This document shows, one piece after another, positions 47,213 through 59,718 of a stretch of DNA of 64,000 nucleotides. Source of the DNA: Dromiciops gliroides (lineage: Eukaryota > Chordata > Mammalia > Microbiotheria > Microbiotheriidae). The stretch lies in contig NC_057866.1 in assembly GCF_019393635.1 (NCBI RefSeq), positions 2,602,223-2,666,222 of the forward strand, given 5' to 3'. Both the position numbers and the translations under genes were made by a program. Within the stretch, counting starts at the first letter, position 1; every line of letters starts with the position of its first letter. Under the pieces are notes generated by a model that saw nothing but the letters and a program-made list of their open reading frames with translations, had not been told where the DNA came from and did no database searches.

Positions 47213-50200
47213 GAGGAGGAGGAGGAGGAGGAGAAAGAAAAAGAGAAGAGGGAAGAAAGAACGAGAGGAGAAAGAAGAGAGGAGAGAGAGAGAGGGACAG
47301 ACACAGAGAGAGACAGACAGAGACAGAGAGAGATAGAGAGATTTGGCCTCAAAGCCAGGAAGCCCTGAGTTCAAGCCCTGCCTGGATGACCGTGGGCATG
47401 TAATCTCTCTTTGCTCTGGGCAGCCAAGACCAGAAGTCAAGGAGCAATCACTGCCCTGCCCTGGTAGAGGGAGCTTCCTGCCCAGGAGTCCCCTCTCTCA
47501 GTGAGATCCCAGTCCCAGAGCCCAGCCCCAACCTGTGTAAAGTTCATCGCTCCCATTTCTAGAGCATTTTGAGGGTTACAAAGCTTTTCCTCACAACAGC
47601 CCCATTGCACAGGAGGGGTCAGCATGTGATTCCAGACCTGGGGATAGAGGCTAGATTAAAGCACATGCAGTTTGGTTGTTAGCCACGCTTGTATGTGGAA
47701 GGTAGAGCGTAGGAACCTGCACAGTGGGATGATGTCCCTCATCTATTCATTTTTGTGGAAAAGTCCAAAGGATTCTGAGGGGCCAGGAGAAAGCACAGTG
47801 CTTCAAATGCACACGATGCCTATGAGACTTTACTGGCAAAGCTCTTGGAAATGGGTTCTAAGGGTAGAAGATCCCCTTGAGAGGTTAAACAGAAAGGAGA
47901 CCTTCTAACCTTAAGTCAGATACAGGCTGGGGGTGGAGATGTCAGTTCTGCTAGGAGGCAGAGGAGGAAGACTAAAAGGCAGGCAATGGGTTCTCATTAG
48001 CAGACTGTTCTATGTTCTAAGAAAATGTGGACACCCAGGGGGCTAGGGGCTCTAGGAACCGGCAGAATGTCCCCTTCTTATGCAGAGAAAGCAAGTGTCC
48101 CCGACTATGATGACTGAGTGTTTGAGAGCCCTGCCATTCTTAAAGACCTGAAGCTTTGCCTCTAGTCCCTAAACTAAAAGAGAGATGGCAGTGACCACCC
48201 CTCTTACAGAGCAGAGGCAGCCCCTCAGCTGTGGTCTCTAGAGGCTGATGTCTGAGAGGTAGAAGACAACCGAGAGGGCACACCTGAAGGGGAGCAGTCT
48301 GAGTCGGGGTGGCCTGCCCACACACAGTCATATGTGATCCCTCTATGTGTGTGCCTGGGGTCAGGCCACACCTGGGGGGGGTGTCCCCCAGGTGGGTAGT
48401 TGGGGGAGAGGAGAGAAGAGTCTTCAGTTATCCAGCTTGCTTGCTCTCTCTCACGCTCGCTCTCTCTCACTCTCTCACTCTCTTGCTCGCTCTCTCTCAC
48501 TCTCTGTCTTGTTCTCTGTCTCACTCTCTCTCTCATTCTCTCGCTCTCTCTTGCTCTCTGTCTCTCTCACTCTCTTGATCTCAGTCTCTCTCTCGTTCTC
48601 TCGATCTCTCCAACCCCCTCTGTCTCTGTATCTCTGTCCCTCAGTTTCTGTGTCTCCCTGTCTCTTGCTATGTCTCTGCCTCTCGCTTTCCATACATGTC
48701 TCTCTGTTTCTATCTCTTCTCTTGCTGTCTCCTCCCACTTACTCTCTGCCTGTCTCCCCCTTTCTGTCTATTTGTCTCTTTGTCTCTGTCTCTGGTGGCT
48801 GGAGTGGAAATCAGGGAAATCAAGGTGGGGGTAGAGAAGACACCCTTGTACATCTCTGAGTTTGTGCCAGGGAAGACAAGGAGAGCTGGCCTGGATCTGT
48901 CACATGCCCTGGCTTTCAGAGGAAGGATAGGCAGAGTCCCATGGAAAGTCAGCCCAGGAATGTGGGGAAGATTACAAGAAAAACCTTCCAAAGGTACACA
49001 TTCAGATAAGAAGGAAAGTCTGAAACAAACAGGCAAAAGGAGGATGCCGCTAGCCAGGCCCGGCGTTTATGTGTGTTTACAAGGTGTGTGTGGAAGGTAG
49101 AAGCAGGGCAGGTGGCAGGCGGCAGACATGAGAGTGTGGCCCATCCAGTGAGCCCGTGAGGAGAGACAGGGACAACGAGGAGACCAGAGAAGGGCTGGGA
49201 CAGTTGCCTGAGGTAGATGGGACAGTTGGGGTGGCTGGAACAAGGAAAGCAGGGCTCTCAGATTCCCCTCCTATTCTGTCCTCTCAGCCAAGAAAAAGGC
49301 CTTTTGGACTGAAGAGGCCGGCCCGGGATGAAAGAGGCTCCCGAGGCTGCCCTGCAGGGCCCAGATGAAACACTACTAGGTCCTGGAGGCATGGGAGCTG
49401 GGGGCTGACATCTTGGAAAGGTCCCAGAGGACAGGAAATGTTCTGGGGGCTGCAGAATGAGAGATGCCCCCAACCCAAAGAGGAGGAAAAGAAAGCCTGC
49501 AAACTCTGGGCCAGTGAACTCGCCACCTGTAGGACCTGCTCTTGATGACTGGCCAACGTCTAGGAAAGTCCCAAGAGGCACCACTGAGACCAGGTCCCCG
49601 TAAGCGAGGCTGAGCCATCAGAGCAGGAGGTGCCCAGGTGCTAGCAGAGCTCGGGGGGGGGGGGGGGGCTGGGACTGGCTGAACTGGAAGACCCGACAGT
49701 CATTAATGGCTCCCTGTCCCCTCAGAAGGCAGCCTCCAGTAGAGCGCTCAGAGCTCAGAGCTCGGCCTTACAAAGCACTTTGCAAATGGCATCTCTCTTG
49801 GTCTCACAACCACCGGCGAGGTTGATGCTCTTAGGACCCCCATTTTCTAGCTGAGGAAACTGAGGCAGGCTAAATGATTTGTCCAGGGTCACCGGCTAGT
49901 AAGTGTCTGAGGCTGGATTTGAACTTGAGCCTTCCTGGCTCTACCCATTGTGCCACTTTGATGGATGGATGAATGGATGGATGGACCAGAAGCAATCAGT
50001 GGGATTGTCCCGGGGAGCCACTGGAGGCTTGATGTAAAGAAATGCACTGTGAGAGGGGTCCCGGATGGACTGCAACCCCAGCAAAGACCACTTGGGATGC
50101 TCCCAGATGCAGCCAGTCCTCCTGGGCCCCCTGGGGGCGGGTCCAGGGCTGGCACTGCCCCTGGTGCCCAGCTGCTGCTGCACAGGACCCACCCTGGGAC

Positions 50201-53200
50201 TCCTCAGGGTGGTTCCGCTGGCCTTCTTGGCTCTTCTTGGCCACTCTGCAGCACATAAGGGATCAATCAGGACTCCCCGTGACTCATCTAAGCCTCATGA
50301 TGGTCCTAGCCCCCATTTTATAGAAGAGGAAACTGAGTTTCCCAGAACAAACAGGAGTGGTCAGGTGTCCCAGAAACAGGGCTTCCTTGCTGACCAGCCC
50401 CTGTCCTCTGTGAGCAGCAACAGGATCTGCCCAGGGAGGGAGGGAGAGAGGGAGGCCTGCCCTTAGCCCCATCTCAGTCTGCGGCCTGAGGCTGCTCCCA
50501 GGCAGATGGGGGTGGGGCGCTCAGGAAATGCTTGGGGCGAGGAGGGGGGAGCAGCAGCTGTGGGGCCAAATTCTTCCTGACACACTCACTCTCCCTAAAA
50601 AGATGCTTCTACAGAGAGAAGCGTTTCCTCCTCCCAACTTCCCCTCCCTCTCCCCCATGATCCTTCACCAAGGAGCCAAGGAGAGGTGGGGCCTGGCCTT
50701 CTGTCTGGGCCCCCTCCCCCAAAACACGTGCAGACACATGTAATAAGACACACTCGAATAAATGTAGACATTCAAACATACACGCATGCACGAGACACAT
50801 GTGCACGCAATGCATGGGGCACATACATGGCATGCACACATGCTGTATGCTTGTGCAAACACACGTGTGCAAACACACATGCATGCACACTGTGCAGCAC
50901 CATGCAGATATACCATATTCCAGTGCACGTGTGCATGCTGCACAGACAAGCACATAAATACACGTGTGTGTGCACTTATGTGCACAGACACCCATACACA
51001 GGCATCTACACAGCTGGCCACAGCTGCTCCTGGAAAGCCCAGCGAGGGCCCGGGGCAGGAAGGAAGGCTGTGGACAGGGAGGACGGAAGCAGACAGATAA
51101 CCCTGCAGATTTACTGACCCGAGAAGCCCAGCCACTGCCCGCGTCACAGGCTCCTGCACATCCCCTTCCGGGAGGGGTTCCTTTTTACCCAAAGTTTACA
51201 CTGAGGGAGCTCATAGAGCGTCAAGCTTTGGCCGAGGCGTGAACCTTCTTTGGGGTTCAGTTTCCCTATTTGTACAAAGGGCGGGCACTGTGTGGTCTCT
51301 AAGGTATTCAATGCCTGGAACATAGAAGGTGCTTCAAAAAGCCTTGCTTGGCGACTTGGCTTCCATGGGCCTTCACCTCCATGAGGTTTTGAGCCCAGCC
51401 CAGAACAAGAACCTCAGGGACGCTGCCAGTCCTAAAACCCATCTCTGGGCTTGTTCTGTGCTGGGGGTGGGGAGGGGCTCTTCTTCACATCCCCCACCCC
51501 CTCACACAATTAGGGTTTCATTCGCCTGATAAGGTCTGGGGGCACTGTCCTTGGCCTCCCTACCCCAGCCTTCCGGGCACAATTTGCAGAGGTCCTGCCT
51601 GTCCTTCCCCTCCTCATCAGAGCCCAGGGGTCCAGAAGGGAAGGGGAAGGGGAAGGGAGGGGGAAGGGAGGGAAGGGGAAGGGGAAGGGGAAGGGGAAGG
51701 GGAAGGGGAAGGGGAAGGGAGGGGGAGGGAAGGGAAGGGGAAAGGGAAGGGAGGGGGAGGGAGGGAAGGGAAGGGAGGAGGAGGAGGGGAAGGGGAAGGG
51801 GAAGGGAGGGGGAGGGAAGGGAAGGGAGGGGGAGGGAGGGAAGGGGAAGGGGAAGGGAGGGAGAGGGAGGGAAGGGAAGGGAGGAGGAGGAGGGGAAGGG
51901 GAAGGGGAAGGGAGGGGAGGGAAGGGAAGGGGAAGGGGAAGGGAGGGGAAGGGGAAGGGGAAGGGAGGGGGAGGGAGGGAAGGGGAAGGGAGGACCTCTG
52001 TGGGTGCCCATGCCTCCTGCCCCTCTACCCAAATGTTCTCTGCAGCCTCATGAGACCTCCATTCAGTCTTCCCTAACCCTACTCTACACCTGCTGGACCA
52101 AAGGAAGCCCTGCTCTCTCCTCTGTGGTCTCAGGGCATCTCCCTCCCACTTGCTCCCTTCCTGGCCTAGGTGAGGACCCCCAGACAGAGCACTTCAGCTA
52201 CTAATGAGGATGCTGGCCAACTTTTTAGCAAGGCCAGGACCACAGCACTCCTTCCTCCTGCCCACCAAGGCAATCTTACATCTAAGAAAAAGGATCTCTT
52301 AACTTTTCTCAGTAGATGCACCCTCTGAGTCCATTAGGCAGTTGGTTGGTCAGTCAGTCGGTCAGTCAACAAACGTATTAATCATTAACTCTGGCCTGGT
52401 TATTTTGGATTCATTCATTCAACAATCATGTTTGGAAGATGTTTTTTTTTTTTTAGTCACTTGGGAGGTCAGGTGGGTGGTACAGTGAATACAGCACTGG
52501 GCCTGGAGGCAAGAAGACCTGAGTTAAAATCCAGCCTTAGACACTTCCTCCATGTATGACCTTGGGCAAGTCACTTCCCCTGTTTGTCTCAATTGTAAAG
52601 TGGGTATCATAATAACACCTCTCTCCCAGGGTTGTTGTGAAGGACAAATGAGGTAACAATTGTAAAGCTCTTGCCTCAGTGCTTGGCACATGGCAGGCAC
52701 TATAGAAATGCCAGTTCTTATTTATCATCATTATTATCAATAAGGAATAAGCTTTGGGGATATGAAGACAACTGCCTGCCCTCGGGGAGATTACACTGTA
52801 CCGAAGGGAAGCTCTCCTAGCAGATAAGTCAGCATCTCTCCTAGACAAGGCCACTGCCTAACTGCCTTGGTGCCAGGCTGAGGGGGTCAGGACTGGCACT
52901 AGAGCAGAGCTCTCCATGGCGGAGGTGGGGAGGGAGCCCATAGCAGGCCTAGACTCCTTCCACAGTGGCCAGCCCCAGGCAGGGGCAGCTCACCCCTCTC
53001 CCACCTTGGTCCCTGAGCTGCCCTTTGCTCCTGTGTTTTTTTAATATCTAATTGCTATAGCTGTTGGCAACAGTTTGGGCCATGTGCGTGTTATTGATTT
53101 ATTAATAGTATTTACTGGTAGTGGATTGACTGCGTGTCTCCCTAACTTCTCATGGTCTCAGGCTGTGGTAGAGGAAGCAGGGAGGGAGCTTCAACATGGT

Positions 53201-56200
53201 GGTCAGTGCAAGCAGGAGGAAAGCCCGAGGAGAGGAGGGGAGGGGAGGAGAGGGGAGGGGAGGACAGGGAGGGAGAGGAGAGGAAGAGGAAGAGGAAGAG
53301 GAAAAAGGGAAGGGAGGGGAGGGAAAGGAGAGGAGAGGAAGAGGAAGAGGAAGAGGAAGAAGGGAAGGGAGGGGAGGGAAAGGAGAGGAGAGGAGAGGAA
53401 GAGGAAGAGGAAGAGGAAAAAGGGAAGGGAGGGGAGGGAAAGGAGAGGAGAGGAGAGGAAGAGGAAGAGGAAGAGGAAAAAGGGAAGGGAGGGGAGGACG
53501 GGGAGGGAGAGGAGAGGAAGAGGAAAAAGGGAAGGGAGGGGAGGGAAAGGAGAGGAGAGGAGAGGAAGAGGAAGAGGAAGAGGAAGAGGGGAAGGGAGGG
53601 GAGGGAGAGGAGAGGAGAGGAGAGGAAGAGGATAGAGGAAGACATTCAATTCCATTGGTTGCCATGACTTGAGGGTGGTCCACGTTAAAATGAACTCTAC
53701 AGCTGCCACAGGGCAACTGGGTGGCACAGTGGATAGAGCACCAACCCTGGATTCAGGAGGACCTGAGTTCAAATGTGACCTCATACACTTAACACTTACT
53801 AGCTGTGTGACCCTGGGCAAGTCACTTAACCCCAATTGCCTCCCTTCCCCCCCAAAAAAGAATGACTTTGAGGAAGAGTTTGCACTAGACCCTCCCTGAA
53901 GGAGCTCAAGGCAAGGTCCATTGTCTAGGTATGGTTTGATTCTATCAGTCCTTCACTGAGCTAGACATTTCTTTTGTTCCCTTGGGTTTGCCCCAGATCA
54001 AGGAGAGCTAGACTTTTTTTTGGGGGGGGGTAGGGTAAGGACTGAGGAACGTGTCTCTGGATCCCCCAAGAAACCTATTATTCATCATTATTTTCTCACA
54101 GACCCTCATTACAGAAGGAAAGCATTCCTGGGTGGATGTCATGAGCAAAGGCTCGGAGGTGGGAATATGCCTGGCATGTGAGGGGGAGGAGCTGAGCCTG
54201 GAGGGGCGAACCAGCCCAGGGAGCTGAAGCCAGGGAAGCTATGGCCCACCTGGAATGCCAGGCTGAGCCTGCAGGCATTTGTCTGACTGGGATGTCTTGT
54301 GTGCATGGGCTGGGGGTTTGATGGGCAGGCAAAGCTTCTGGGACTTGTTGTGGGAAGAAATGGGGGCCACCCTGAGGTTTGGGGAGAGAAGGATTGGGGA
54401 AGCAATGGAGGAAAACTTGGGAAGGGCTTGGGAAATCCCCAGGGTTCATTCATTCGTGTATTCATTCATAGAATATTGAACCCACCCTAGGCCTGGAGAC
54501 CTTGTGGGCAGCCAAGGAGACAAAGCAGAAGGACCCCTTGGGTTTGCCTGCAGAGCCTGAAATCTAGGAGGGAAATCAGCCGTGGGCAGCTGAGAGGAGG
54601 CTCAGGGTCCTGAAGGGCCCTTTCAGACTGGGGTGACCTGAGCCGCTTCCTCTTGACTGACACAGGGCTCACCTCCCCCTCCCCCATCCTGGACCTTTGG
54701 GGTCCTCTTATGAAACCCTTTCATTTGGCACAGGGGGAAACTGAGGCCATATAGGGAAACAGGGGCAGGACCAGCACTCAAACCTGGGATCCTCTGCAGT
54801 GTACCAGGCTAGCCCCCAGGAGTGGACAGTCCCCCGATGAGGGGCCTGACCCAGCCTGGGCAGGGGGCGGGGTAGGGGAGGGGTCTCACCCAGGGAACAG
54901 TGGGCACAGATTCCAGCTGTGAGAGTGGTCTTTATGTAGGGTCTGAGAGCCTGCTTCACCCTGGGGCAGGAGCACTCCTGGGGGGGAGGGCCCTACAGGG
55001 GGAGGAAGCCTGGGCCTACGAGTGTTATGGGGCAAGATGAGATGTTCTCACCTCAAGCGTCCCCTTCCTCTCTTGGCTGTCTGGCCCATTGATTTCTGCC
55101 TGGCAGGAACGCAGCCTGGGCTCTGTGCCCAGAGCTCGAGGATCAATAAGAAGTCAGGGTAGAACGGTCCTCCCATTGGCTGGCCCAGCCAGAGAAGAAG
55201 GGGGAGGGGCAGCCACATTGCCCTTTCCTGTTCTATTGAGGAGGAAAAAGCCCCGGGGCCCCTTGTCTCTCCCCCGCCCCAGCTGACCATCATCCTGCCC
55301 TGTGGCCCAGGCGTGTCTCAGACATGCCAGTCTGCTGTCTGGGTGAAATGCCCACCTGCCTACCTCACCCAGAAGAACCTGCCTGGCGAGGAACACCACT
55401 CTCTTTCCTTCGCCCCGTGGGCCTGGTACTGTGCCCGAGGACAAGCCTGAAGAGGGGCCGTAGACGCAGATTAGTATAATGTGAGAGTGGGGCAGAGACA
55501 GCACCAGGCAGAGCGCGCCAGGGAGATGAGAAGTGAGAAGAGGAGCCTTACACGGGTCGGTCGGGCATAGACTCAGACATTGCTTCTCTGACACCATCGC
55601 CTGGGATCCTCACAACAGCCCTGGGAGGTGGGGATTATCATGGTACCCTTTTACAGATGAGAAAACCAAGTAATTGACTTGCCCAAGGTCACACAGCTAG
55701 TAAGAGTTTGGGGAGGAATTTGAACTCATGCCTTCCTGACTCCAGGTCCAGCCCTCTATTCACTAGAGCACCACCTAGCTGCCCAAGAAAGATGGATTTC
55801 ATGGGGGGGGGGGGAGGGGGTGCAGGGAGGGCGTCACAGAGGAGGCAGCGCCTGAGCTGGGCCTCAAAGAATGAGGATTTCAGTAGGTAGAAGGTGAAGG
55901 CCAGACATGGGCGGGTGACACGCCCGGTCAGGAAGGGAGAGGGCAGGACACGCTTGCAAATGGCACCAGGCTGGGCCTGTCTCCTTCTTCATAATATCAT
56001 GAGTGAAATGAAGGTCAGCCGGGGCACAAGCTCTGAGCCCAGTCACTTTATTAGCAGAGCATGAATTTGCCCCAAACTAGAAGGCCGATTCATAGATGGG
56101 GAAGACTCTGATTGGTCACAAAATCAGAGTCGGGGGTGGGGGTGGGGGGGGTGGGGGGGATGATTGACAGGCCCTCGGGAACCAGGGGCCAGCAACAATC

Positions 56201-59200
56201 TCTGCTTCCATCTTGTTGCTAGAAATTCTGAGTGAGTGAGTGAGTGAGTGAGTGAGTGAGTGAGTGAGTGAGTGAGTGAGTGAGTGAGTGAGTGAGTCCT
56301 CCTGCAAGAATAACTAACAGCAGAGTGACCGCGGCTTCAAGGACAGCTAGTGGCACAGAGACAATAGCTTTCTTTTCATTAAAGTGGTTTACCCCAGAGA
56401 GGAGCCTGCACCTCATAACTGATCTCAGAGAAACTTACCTGATTATGCAGAACAGTCAAGAGACAGAACAGAATCGATTCCAAACGAGAATCAAAGCGAC
56501 TTTCTCAATTTCCTAATAAGATGTGATCGTTGCTCAGTCCCTTCAGATGGTGATGAAGATGAGGATGATGTTGGCGATGGGGATGGCATAGTGGGCCAGG
56601 GATGAGAGAGAGGAGCTGCTGTGTGCGCCGGGGCAGATGAGGCTCTTTGGCGGTGATGATGGGGGTGGGCAATGGTGAGAAGGGGGAGGAGACTGCGGGA
56701 ACAGAGGGAGTCGCCAGCCTCACCACCTTCCTGCTGGGGTCCCTTTCACAGGTAGAGAACACCGTGCTTGACACCTATGACCTGGCTTATGAACAGGCGA
56801 TGAGGAACGCCTCCGATGTCTGGAGGCAGAAGCTGGTGGCCATCCATGACACGGTGAGTTCTGGGTCGGCTGAAGATGAGCTTTGCATTGGGAGGGGTCT
56901 GGGGAGGATAGAGAGGGAGGAGTCCATGTCAGAAATGGACACCACAACATTTAGCTCCCTTATCACTAGATCTCTCACCCCTATTCCTGGCCCTGCTCCT
57001 TCTATCACACAGGGGTCCTATGACCTCTGACTGCCAGCTTTCTCCAGCCTCGGGCCAAGAGCTGCATCATCTCCCTAAGTAATCTTTCCTGCCTTCGGTG
57101 GGCAGCGCGATGACAGGCCAGCCTCGAGTCTCAACAAAGGCATCCTTCTCTTTCTGAGTCCCTGGGAGAGAGGCTGGTACCCTGCTCAGGGGCTTGGCAG
57201 CAGCTGCTGCCTGCCTGCCCTGACAGATCTCTGTTCTGCCTTCCTGTTGGTGCTAACAACCCTCTGTCAGTCATCGATTCACAAAATCACTGAATGTCAT
57301 GCTCGGAAGGATCCTTGAGAACCATCAGGTCTAACTGAGCTCCCACCAGGAGCCCCTTCTAATACCTCCCTGACAAGTGGGCCGCTAACCTCCCCAAGAT
57401 TCAATTGTTCCAGCATTTATTAATCCCTTGGTGCATGCCAGGTGTGGAGAATGAGAATCAAAAGTGAGACAGTCCCACCCTTAAGAGGAGCTTCTGTTCT
57501 GACTACGGATGACCCCTGCAGATGACCCCTGCGGATGACCCGTCTCACTTGCTAGTGTGGGTTGGCTTCCTGTTCTCAGACCCAGAGTTGGAAAGGAGGA
57601 GGGAGGGCAAGGCCGGCGGATGACCATTCTCTTCCTGGCTGCCCGTGGCACTCCCTGGTGCCCCTCCCCCATTTGGGGCTCCTATCCCTAAATTTCCTTC
57701 TCAGTGGCTGAGCCGAGGGTGTGTGACCCTGCCCTCCAGCTGACAGGATCTCTCCCAGTTGCACCCGCCCCAGCCGGCCCACTGCTGACCATGCCCCAGG
57801 GAGGGCCCCAGTGTAAGCACGGCCTCACCCTGCAGGATAGGAAGCAGGACTCAGAAATGGGAAGGGCGTCACATTGGAGGCCTGGCTCCCTCCTCCAGTC
57901 TCCCTGTGACCCTGGAAAGTCTTTCCCTGTCTCTGAAATGAGGAGAGTGAAGGGGGTGTCAAGGCTTGAGGGGAGATGCTCGTGACAGGGCCCGGTGGAG
58001 TTCCAGGCTCTGGGCATGGGCAGTGGCACTGGTGGGGAAGGAGAGTGGTCAGTGCTGTCCCTCCTGCTGGCCGGCGGCCAGGCAGCTGCAGACCCCTTTC
58101 CGGCCATCCCTCACTGGGGTCTCTGCCATTTCCAGTTTGGCTGCTGTGGAAAGAGCTCACCTCTCAGCTGGCTTGGACAGGAGGAGAAGGACTTGTGTGG
58201 GGCAGACCAGCAGAGAGAGGTAGGGACGAGGCCCGGTCAGCTGGGAAGGGGGAAGACCTTGGGCCTGGCTTGGAGGGGAGGAGCATAGGGAGGATTCCCA
58301 CCTGGCCTTGGCAGCCCCCCCGGGGAGGGAGTGCAAGTATGCCCCCTTTTTACAGATGAGGAAACTGAGGCTCCAGGGCACTGGGTGACTTGCCCAGGGC
58401 CATACAGTGAGTGAGGGATGGAGGCAGGACCCAAAACCGGGTCTCTGACCCTGTGCCTCAGTTTGAAGCATGAATGGCTCCCTGGCCTCTGTCCTGGCTG
58501 CCCATCCCCGAGAGGGGACCCAGCCCCAGGGGTCAGGGGCTTGGGCCCAGCCGTTGCAGCCTCTCCTGCACCCCTGCAAGGGGTCGCCTGAGGCCACTAC
58601 CTGCCAATTCGCGATTCCACCTGCCACCGGGCCAGTACACCCTGCCATGCAGATGAAGTCTGCCGCTCTGTACCTTCCGGCCCTTTCCCCTGGCTCCAGA
58701 CAGTGACTTCTGTGGCCAAGAAGACAGACTAAGCCCCCTCCCCAGGAAGTCTTCCCATTCCTGCAGACAGTTATCACCCCCCTTGATCCCCAGCCCGACC
58801 CCATGGGAGGCATCTCTCCTGAGGCTAAGCGGCTCATTTCTGTGAGCTGCGCCCCCCCCCCCATGGGCCCTTCTCTGCCCTGCATGGGAACTGCATGTTC
58901 TGATGACCTAATGCCTGCCCAGTAAGTGCCTGGCACATCTCAGCGAAGCAGCAGCCCCAAGGGCTGGCTGCTCCCTATGCCCCCTGCCCAGGTCCCAGCG
59001 GAGGTGGGTGGCTGAGGGTTCTCTTAGTCATCAGCAGGCTGTAGCAACAGCAGGGCTGGCACCTGCGGGGGCTGTCTGGGGACCCCGTTTTCTGGAATGC
59101 TAGTCTTGGGTCACAGCCACAGGTCAGGCTCCGGGCAGGACATGGGACATGGGGAGTCAGGGTGGGGAGGGAGCGGGAAGGGGGGGGCCTGATCCTCCCA

Positions 59201-59667
59201 CAAGGTGGGAATGTGGAGGGGGTCTGGCTGGCTCAGCCTGTTTCTCTCCCTTCAGGGATGCCTCCAGGAGATCAGAAGCTTTGTGAGGGAGTACCTAAGA
59301 TTCGTCAGCCTCCTGCTCGGCATTACCCTGGCCTTTGTGGTATGCACTCTGCCCCTCCTCCCCCCACTGGGGAGAGATGTGACCCTGTGGGACAGGGGTA
59401 GGGACAGGCTTGGGCTTCGAAGATGGCTCACCTTCTCCTTGCCCAGGAAGAAGGCCCGTGACCACCCACTCCCATTCCCACTGTCCGGGCCTTCTTGCCC
59501 TCGGGGGGGGGGGGGACCCTCTAAGTGAAGGAGGGATCATCCATCAGACTCAATGCCTGCATGTTACAGATAGGGAAACTGAGGCCCACGCAGTGTGTGA
59601 TTCACCCCAAGCCACAGAGGGAATCAGGTCCTCTGACTGCCAATGAATGACTCCTGCTCTGACACTC

Positions 59668-59718
<51 letters not shown>

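Larger units (their letters stand above)
46305..56751 (+). other. TSPAN32: TSPAN32 intron 4 (10.4 kb)
   Basis: Carries five long simple-sequence tracts, two MIRs on the minus strand, one MIR on the plus strand and one young SINE. Nothing recognised in 46.3-47.15, 47.35-48.4, 48.8-49.67, 49.97-50.68, 51.0-51.63 and 53.87-55.58 kb apart from short MIR tails and old repeat words. Confidence 0.9.

Noticed and set aside
51637-53636. CRISPR-like repeat array
   Set aside because: Units lack unique spacers and the genome is mammalian; these are simple minisatellites.
51502-53835. Long Gly/Glu/Arg-rich and Pro/Ser/Leu-rich frames
   Set aside because: Direct translations of the polypurine minisatellites in all frames; not genes.
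58157-58936. 259-codon minus-strand frame opposite TSPAN32 exon 6
   Set aside because: No domain or splice context; overlaps a real exon on the other strand and a MIR tail.
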